Positions 57,501 to 64,000 of a stretch of DNA of 64,000 nt are shown here, piece by piece; position 1 is the stretch's first letter; each line of letters begins with the position of its first letter. Both the position numbers and the translations under genes were made by a program. The DNA comes from Sanderia malayensis (taxonomy: Eukaryota; Cnidaria; Scyphozoa; Semaeostomeae; Pelagiidae). The notes under the pieces were generated by a model. The model made no database searches, was not told where the DNA came from, and saw only the letters and a program-made list of their open reading frames with translations. The stretch spans positions 1,054,001 to 1,118,000 of the forward strand of contig RQOL01000531.1 of NCBI GenBank assembly GCA_013076295.1, written 5' to 3'.

Positions 57501-60500
57501 ATCTTATTATGTTGTCTATTCATTGTTATATACATCTGTTTCAAGTTTTATATGCTTTTCTTTGAAAGGATCTTGAAGATCTTGGTATCTTTATCGACTT
57601 AATGCACATGAAGCAACGTGGAAAAACCTTTGACATTTCAAAATTTTACAAGGTGAAATAAAACATGTTTAGTAAAATGTTTAGTGAATTGAAGCGTTTT
57701 TACCTTCTTTGGTTACTCGGTTACTCGCCGACTATAACTGTTGAAATATGCCTTGCGTAATGTTCACTGCTTGCTATGTTTTGCGAACAGAACTCAACCA
57801 CTAAGGTAATATTTTCCATAAATTTTATTGCTTATTTTATTTCCCTTTAGGATATTGTTTTCTTTGATGAAGACGAAGACCCAAATATATTAGTTGATCC
57901 ATCGTACAAATTCGAGGAACTGCTCGCAAGGTATGATATCAATTCATAAGTTACTTCATGATATTAGATGGTATCTCTCAGATGTCATATTGCAGGACTA
58001 ATATTTTCTTACATACTTGTCTCTGTACTTGCAAACGTTTCTCTATTATGAACTATGCATTTATTTACACATCAGAGTTCAATGCAAGGAATACAAGAAG
58101 CGAGCATTAGCAAGCATACCATTACGACTATCAGACGGCCTTGAACTCGGAGTTTCAGTGTTAGTAAACTTTTATTTTATTTGTTACTCTTTAGCGGTTA
58201 GTTGATGATGTTACGGCTTGCCCGAATAGAGTTATGTTGATGTTTATTAATGCTGCATTATGATCTTTGAAGGTACACGCTATGTAGGCCGGCAGTGAGG
58301 AGCTCCTACGTAAAAGTTGATGCAAGATCAAATGAAGAAGTGAAAACTGTCACAAAGTACATCTGTGAGGTAATTATACGAAGTCAGTTATATGTGAGAT
58401 GAAAACGTTCTTTCTTAGAAATTTCCCAATTTCACTACTAAAATTTTCTTAAGGCTTTTTTAGCAATAACAATTGACAAATGTACGTTGTGCTTTCATGC
58501 AGGATACAAAGCAAGAACTTATGCCTACGGACATCAAGTATAGTCAGGATTTTGGTGGTACAAAGGTATAGTGAAGGACATCCAAACTTTGTGTAATACC
58601 GTGAATGCTCGAATTACCCCCCCCCTTCCAATTAAGCCCCCCTCCCACGGATATCCGACCTTTGGTGTAATTTGTTTGAGTGATTACCCGATTGATTAAT
58701 GGTATGGTATTAATAATTATGTGATATTGCTAATGAATTAATAGATTGATTGATTGGTTGATGTTTTCAATTGCAGATCAAGTTCGAGAAGAATGAAGTC
58801 CAAACCATTGGTTCTTTAGTTGATACAGGTATTCATCACTCCATTTCCCCTCTAACAAACACAGCCTTTTTGATGCACTTTTCACCCCATCCACATTTAT
58901 CATAAATTTCAAACGTCATTCATCTTATTACCATTTTTATGTCATTAAATCAGTCTTATTATGCACAGGCCTTCACCTTCTTGGCTTCAAACCGAAGTCT
59001 TCAATAAAACCCTACTACTACGTTAAACCAGGTCAATTTGTCTACCCGAACGATAACGTAAGTGACGCGACCCCAGCTTATCGATTTCCTCTCAACGCTG
59101 TACATTATAAAGAGCAGAATGTTTGTGGATGGTGCTTATGGGTTTTCTTTTCTTACAGGCAGTAAGTGGTAGTAAAAGTCTGTTTTCTGCCTTACTGAAG
59201 AGATGCCTCGCGAGGGACGTTGTGCCAATTTGTATGTACATGCAAAGAACTGGTGGAACGCCAAGGCTTGCAGCACTCATGCCACAGGTATCTACTGCTT
59301 GACATAATCGAGGTTGCTTATGGTTCTATTGTGTTTACGATTGTGGCGTCGTTAAAAACGTTTTACTCGCCTAACTGTTTATTTACTTTATATTATATTA
59401 ATTAAATATCAATTGGTAACACACGCAAACAAGTATGTTTCATTATAATGATAATGTTGATGCTTTATACCATGTGTTGTGTCTTGTTGCAGAAAGAACA
59501 GCTAGATGAGCATGGTTTGCAATTGAAACCTGCTGGGTTTTGCCTGACGTTCTTGCCTTACAGCGACGATATTCGCAAGTTGAAGCTGGCAGAAACAGAA
59601 AAAGGTGAATATCTCTCTTCAATTAACAATAATTTTCACATCTTTCCAAGAGAAAGTATTTCCAGAAATATAGTTGCCAGCACCAAGAAGGACAAAGGAA
59701 GACATGTTTCTATCTACGTCTGAAATATGATAATATGGTATAATATGATCTTCCTTGATTCTGGCTCCATTCGTACGAGAATCCAGGAAGATCGTATTAT
59801 ATCCCCAACTCTACACATATAAGCTATATCACTATAACTTGTCCTATATCACTTTCCCAATTTTGACAAAAATATATCTCGCAACGTTCCACTCATAAAA
59901 CTCCTGTTCATGACATGATCAACTTCTTTTCTTATTACGAAAATCACTACACAGACAAACACAAACATATTCACGAAATGTTAAGGTATTCTTATAGAAA
60001 ATATGCACAATGTTATTGGGAACAAAAATCTTTTTCTAGAGCTTGAAGCCTTCGCATCTTTAGCAGTGATTCACACCATTTAAACAGTTTTCTTTCAACT
60101 GTTTCGATAAGCAGGATGCTGGAACAGAGAATTTCGAGATTCCTTCTTTTGGGGCAAACCTTTCCTCATGAGTGACCATGATTTCAACCTCTGTACACAC
60201 CCACGAACCTGCTTTCTACATTTTGTCTTCTCCTGCCTCTGAATAATCGTGCCTTTCAATGAACTTTGATACTCATTTATTTTCATTTATTTTAGTCATA
60301 TCTATACCCTTTTCTAGCAACCAACATCATGATTGACAAGGCGAAAGAAATCGTAGAGAAACTAAAATTCAAATTCAGCAGTGAAAATTTCGAGAATCCA
60401 AGTAAGGTTTAAAGTCCGTTTGATCACTCTTCAACCAACTTGAATATGATAGCATCCATGTATGGAAATTACATATTTTAGTGCATGGCTTTGACATTTC

Positions 60501-61782
60501 TTGCTTTTCTATAGGCTTGCAGCTTTTCTATCGAACACTTGAAGCATTGGCATTAGACAGGGATGAGGTTGAACCGGTTAAAAATGCAACATGTACGCTA
60601 CTTTGTATCATATATGCCTCAATCGTATCAAATATTTCTAACTCTATTTTTTTGAGCAATAATCGAATTCGCTGCGCTTAAAATTTGCTGTCTGAACTAG
60701 GCCTAGTATATGATATCCTGCTAAAATATTTTTAATTCTTTGGGGTCTTTATTTCTTCCTGAAAAATCAGGGTTCTTAAGAGTTGCTCTCTCGACATTAG
60801 TCCATTTCTTCATCGACAGGCTGCTTTGCGGTGTTAGTGTTCGCTAATGGAGGTTGCGCTGGTTCTGCGTGGTAGATTTTTCTTCTTTAGCTTCCCCTGT
60901 TTGTTTTGCACAGTGCCAATGACAGACGAAATGGAGGCGAAAGCGGGCAAGCTAATGGCCGAATTCAACAATCTTGTCTTCCCAGATGGATATCGGGAAA
61001 TAGCAAAAACAGCTGCCAAAAGAAAGGTATGATTCTAAAGAAAGCTGTTCTTGCTTTGCTTTGCCTGCTAAGTAGATTTTTATGCACTTACTACATGTTG
61101 GTGAATGGTTAAATCCCATGCGCCATGTGTAATCTTCTCTCTCATTGTAATATCAGTCCATAATGAAATCTGAAAATACGTGCTACAAATTTATGTCATT
61201 TATGTTAACATATGCTGATAGATGCTAAAACATTACATCATGTATGTGGTTGCAGGTTTTATTGCGTTTATTTTAGGATGCGTCTTCTGGTACCGCAGCA
61301 AAGAGGACAAGAGTTGAGCCTGGTGAACTGGACATGAGAAAAGAAGCAGCAAATGGAACCGTAAGCATTATTATTATTTTCTAATATCTTTAATGAAGCT
61401 CGCAGCTAATAATAGATATGTTGTGTACAGTGAGACTAAACGAACCCCTTGTTATGATGGTATTTGTGCTATACAGATGGGTATGGTACTTCATTGTACT
61501 ACGAAACAGCTCAATGGAGCAAATGATATTTTATATACGGTAAAGTTTGCTTGAAGGCACGGGGCTCGCTATGTTGAACTGAAAACCCACTACAATTCAT
61601 GATCATGCGTTGGAATACAATTAGCTGATCACTCTTATCCTTTTTCTGATTGCACTTTGTAGCTGAACCAATTGACTGTGCCTATTTTAAAAGAATTCTG
61701 TCGAATGAACAAACTGAAACCAGCTTCAACGAAGAAAGCTCATCTAATTGACGTTATTCAGGGCTATTTCGAGGTACTGTAG
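54571..61782 (+). CDS. XRCC6: Ku70 DNA-end-binding subunit, complete, 617 aa
   Basis: Twenty-two exons, phases consistent: 54571-54648, 54785-54913, 55501-55575, 55811-55858, 56254-56308, 56396-56492, 56989-57067, 57313-57336, 57569-57652, 57851-57930, 58076-58159, 58273-58369, 58503-58565, 58777-58828, 58969-59057, 59159-59287, 59493-59604, 60318-60401, 60515-60592, 60914-61026, 61277-61360, 61663-61782. The vWA-like domain starts WRSGRDGVIFLIDYTEPMF and includes FSMADALWACSNIF and RVMIFTNTDDPH. The Ku core has GIFIDLMHMKQRG, LLGFKPKSSIKPYYYVKPGQ, LFSALLKRCLARDV and GFCLTFLPYSDDIRKL. The C-terminal arm has FENPSLQLFYRTLEALALD. A basic stretch (KRTR) precedes a SAP domain (LTVPILKEFCRMNKLKPAST, about 580-615). 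Known role: with Ku80 it rings DNA ends and starts non-homologous end joining in the nucleus. Exon 8 is only 24 nt. Length is close to human (609 aa). Confidence 0.97.
55053..55291 (+). mobile_element. MITE family C, copy 2 (about 239 bp), XRCC6 intron 2
   Basis: Ends CAGTGGCGTAGATAGG and CCTACCCACGCCATTG. CTGTCC(G/T) flanks both sides, a possible imperfect target duplication. The CARTGGCGTAG end resembles hAT-superfamily termini. No coding capacity. Confidence 0.85.
55686..55735 (+). repeat. AGTATAGT microsatellite, XRCC6 intron 3
   Basis: Repeated AGTAGTAT/AGTATAGT words over about 50 bp. Confidence 0.85.
57226..57279 (+). repeat. TTA/ATT trinucleotide microsatellite, XRCC6 intron 7
   Basis: Interrupted TAT TAT and TTA runs. 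They produce a hydrophobic but spurious frame with a Leu run. Confidence 0.85.
58597..58665 (+). mobile_element. MITE family A, left-end relic, XRCC6 intron 13
   Basis: Begins TACCGTGAATGCTCGAATTA followed by two C-rich blocks (AATTAAGCCCCCC). The right end is absent. Confidence 0.6.
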
Positions 61783-61797
61783 ACTTTACTTGGTTGC

Positions 61798-61803
61798 AAT
61801 AAA
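61798..61803 (+). terminator. Polyadenylation signal AATAAA of XRCC6
   Basis: The hexamer starts 16 nt after the TAG stop, so the 3' UTR would be very short if this site is used. Confidence 0.55.
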
Positions 61804-62032
61804 CCTTTTAATATCGCTACGAAATCTATTTTGGAATCAACATGTCTGTACCACTAGGTAGAATGATGCAGGAACGTCAGATTTGTAGAGTTTGTGTATA
61901 CATTTTTGGCTTTATGGTACCAACATAACATAATATTTATAACAAGATATGTTATGTTAAATTGATAGCGTTTAATATCCAATAAAATACCATATTTTCT
62001 TTGCTGCAGCGTGTTTTGTTCTGGTAATATGA

Positions 62033-62163
62033 CTAATTCCCTCGAGAATAACTAATTCCCTTGGGAATAACTAATTCCCTTGGGAATAACTAATTCCCTT
62101 GGGAATAACTAATTCCCTTGGGAATAACCAATTCCCTTGACAATAAATAATTCCCTTGGGAAT
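62033..62163 (+). repeat. 19-bp palindromic minisatellite, seven units
   Basis: The unit is CTAATTCCCTTGGGAATAA. Units start at 62033, 62052, 62071, 62090, 62109, 62128 and 62147; four are identical and the outer ones diverge. Each unit carries ATTCCC and GGGAAT arms around TT. An isolated AATTCCCTTGGGAATT sits at 62201-62216. Confidence 0.95.
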
Positions 62164-62597
62164 GTTTTATCCCGCAGACGTGAATCCCAGGGGAACGGAC
62201 AATTCCCTTGGGAATTGTTTGTCTCAAAGTAATTATTCTCTTGAGATTCGTCTTGTTGTGAATTTATTCTAGAACACTCCCATTTTTATACCATTTACAG
62301 TTAATGTTAATTTGTTTATAGTATGGGAGTTGTTCTGCTTTGAAGATTGTGCATCATGTATACTACTTAATATTTAGCATACATGATACACAACGGACGT
62401 TTGACTGCCACTCTAATGAGATGACAACCAATTCCTTCAGCCTTTCTGTGACCTGAACCTGAACAAGAGATCATTCGGTTGCCATTCAAATGCTTTACCA
62501 CCAGACAAATTCCACAATGCTTTAGGATGTGAGTCTATTCCATTTATTATCACTCTAAATGGAGTACACGTTTACCAGGATAAAATTACCATTTGGG

Positions 62598-62668
62598 GAG
62601 ATTGCTTGGCTTGAACCACAGACCTCATGGATGCCAGTCACATGAGCTAACCGCCACTCCACTGCAGT
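62598..62668 (-). repeat. Possible tRNA-derived SINE relic
   Basis: On the minus strand TAGCTCATGTG resembles an internal A box and GGTTCAAGCC matches the B-box consensus. The boxes are only 21 nt apart, shorter than in a tRNA, and no cloverleaf folds convincingly. A relic rather than a tRNA gene. Confidence 0.35.
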
Positions 62669-63477
62669 AGATGTTTTACGACATTAATTATTGTGATCTG
62701 ATCATCTGTCACTGTCTCGACCTGAAACGTTATCGGCTAACATGCTATTCTGTAATCTAAAAACGCATGCGTACATGGAAAGATCCCACATGCACTGCAT
62801 CAGAACATTTACTGTGAGTGAGTTATCCATAATGTAGAAACTTATCATTGTTGATTGGAATCATCGATTGCCTTGACACTGTTAAACGCTTTTGAGCTTC
62901 TGGCTGTTGGTTATAACTGTTCAGATTAGCTTAACTTTAGCTTTTAACAATATATATAGAACAAAGTATAAAAGAAAAAAGAAATAATTATGAAAATAGA
63001 ACAATATAAGTCCGAAAAACAAAGTTCAAGGGAAGAAAAAATTTCGCCAAAACAGCGAAATCCTCTCTTCCTCATGCGGGTCAGTGCGTCCCATGAAAGG
63101 CTGCTACTAAGCTCCCCACCCCTTTTAGATCGTTTTGCCAGAACATCGAGATCAAGCCAACGAGGCCGAAGCTGCGCTGGACGAGTGACCAGTGTTCTAT
63201 CCCCGGCCGAAAGAAGCGTGTTGTTATGAAGCCGTCTAGAAACACCCAGTAGCATTTGTCATGGGCAGCGACCGCCGTCGGAAAGATAGCTGATGTTCAT
63301 TGAAATACACATTTGGAGTTTGCGATGCATTGCACGTGGGGAATATATTATTCTTCACATGTAAGCATGCGCAAATTAAAAATGGGAGGGAAGACATGGA
63401 TTGTGGAAGCCATGGCTCGAATCAAGATGGATTTTTGTATGTTATTAAGCTTCTTACTTTGTTGAACTGGATGCCTC

Positions 63478-63740
63478 GTCCAAGAAGTGGATGCTTGACC
63501 GTCATCTGACTGTAGACTCTTGCTAAAGGTAATGTTAAGGTCGTTAAATTCAAGGTTTGCGCTCCAAGTATTTGTGCCATAGAGACCGGATAATTTTTTT
63601 TCTATTTAGGAACCTATGGTGAAGAGGAATATCAAAAAAATATAAATATTTTGAGAAAACGTTGCTCCAGTCCAAGAACTAGAAGCTTGGTCACCATTTC
63701 ACTGTAGATTTTCGCCTTAGGTAATGTTAAGGTCATTGCA
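63478..63740 (+). repeat. Diverged direct duplication
   Basis: Two segments of about 70 bp (about 63478-63545 and 63671-63740) share CACTGTAGA/GACTGTAGA and GGTAATGTTAAGGTC, with weaker similarity between. Confidence 0.55.
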
Positions 63741-64000
63741 CAAATGCAAAATCATCACTGCACATTTTTGTTTCATCACTTCACAAATTGGTCATCACTG
63801 CACCTTAGATTATTGCCTGTGTTGGTAGAAACTAACAATTGTTTTACTTACCACAAGACAATAAGGTTGTTTGGTCATCTGTATTTCTTTCTTTCTTTGT
63901 GTATGATTTCTTAGCCTGTAAAATAAACCATAATTTTATTAAAATTTTACTCACTACCTTCACTTTCTTGTTTATTTATTTTATTTCTATTTACCTGGAA

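Larger units (their letters stand above)
61783..64000. other. Gene-free 3' flank of XRCC6
   Basis: It contains the XRCC6 polyadenylation signal, a palindromic minisatellite (62033), a tRNA-like relic (about 62598) and a diverged duplication (63478/63671). The open frames at 62944-63255 and 62990-63229 overlap antisense and show no family resemblance. Confidence 0.55.

Noticed and set aside
62033..62163. CRISPR-like array
   Set aside because: The units are contiguous with no variable spacers, and the genome is eukaryotic.
62598..62668. Functional tRNA gene
   Set aside because: A and B boxes are too close and no four-arm fold can be drawn. Kept only as a possible SINE relic.

Overview
The window is animal nuclear DNA. 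It is AT-rich and intron-rich, with GT-AG splice sites, a coding share of roughly one fifth and many short non-autonomous transposons. Eleven protein-coding genes can be assembled exon by exon from conserved protein families, ten of them complete. The gene set (MXD/MNT-type bHLH repressor, DENND10, MARCHF5, RGS12 type with PDZ and PTB, C7orf25, Ku70, clarin, PEBP4-like) is metazoan. A DEK_C plus SWIB protein and a secreted PAN/EGF/ALK-type glycine-rich protein point to a non-vertebrate, early-branching animal. A cnidarian such as a coral or anemone fits best, but the sequence alone does not prove it.

Layout from left to right. 366-2845 (+) is the 3' part of an MXD/MNT-like bHLH-zipper repressor. 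2846-10299 is a gene-poor 7.4 kb stretch. 10300-14383 (-) is a complete DEK_C/SWIB gene (UAF30/spp27-like). 16023-17881 (+) is a secreted PEBP4-like gene. 18498-20680 (-) is DENND10, head to head with MARCHF5 at 20911-22549 (+). 23895-28961 (+) encodes a type II membrane proprotein that ends in a phospholipase A2-like domain. 30236-33178 (-) is a secreted PAN-EGF-EGF-glycine-rich protein. 35266-36514 (+) is a clarin-like tetraspan protein. 38437-51810 (+) is a 16-exon RGS12-type regulator of G-protein signalling. 53132-54328 (-) is a single-exon C7orf25 homolog, head to head with XRCC6/Ku70 at 54571-61782 (+, 22 exons). 61783-64000 holds no gene but has a minisatellite and a tRNA-like repeat relic.

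The genes do not form one pathway. The organisation worth noting is two pairs of housekeeping genes sharing promoters of about 230-240 bp, and at least three families of small terminal-inverted-repeat elements scattered through introns and spacers. One of these elements lies 25 bp upstream of a splice acceptor in the RGS12 gene. The least ordinary items are the furin-processed membrane PLA2-like protein, a 31-bp perfect inverted repeat covering one of its splice donors, an RGS12 relative whose GoLoco motif is degenerate or lost, and a seven-unit palindromic minisatellite. All exon structures were deduced by eye from reading frame, splice sites and family conservation. No transcript or database evidence was available.
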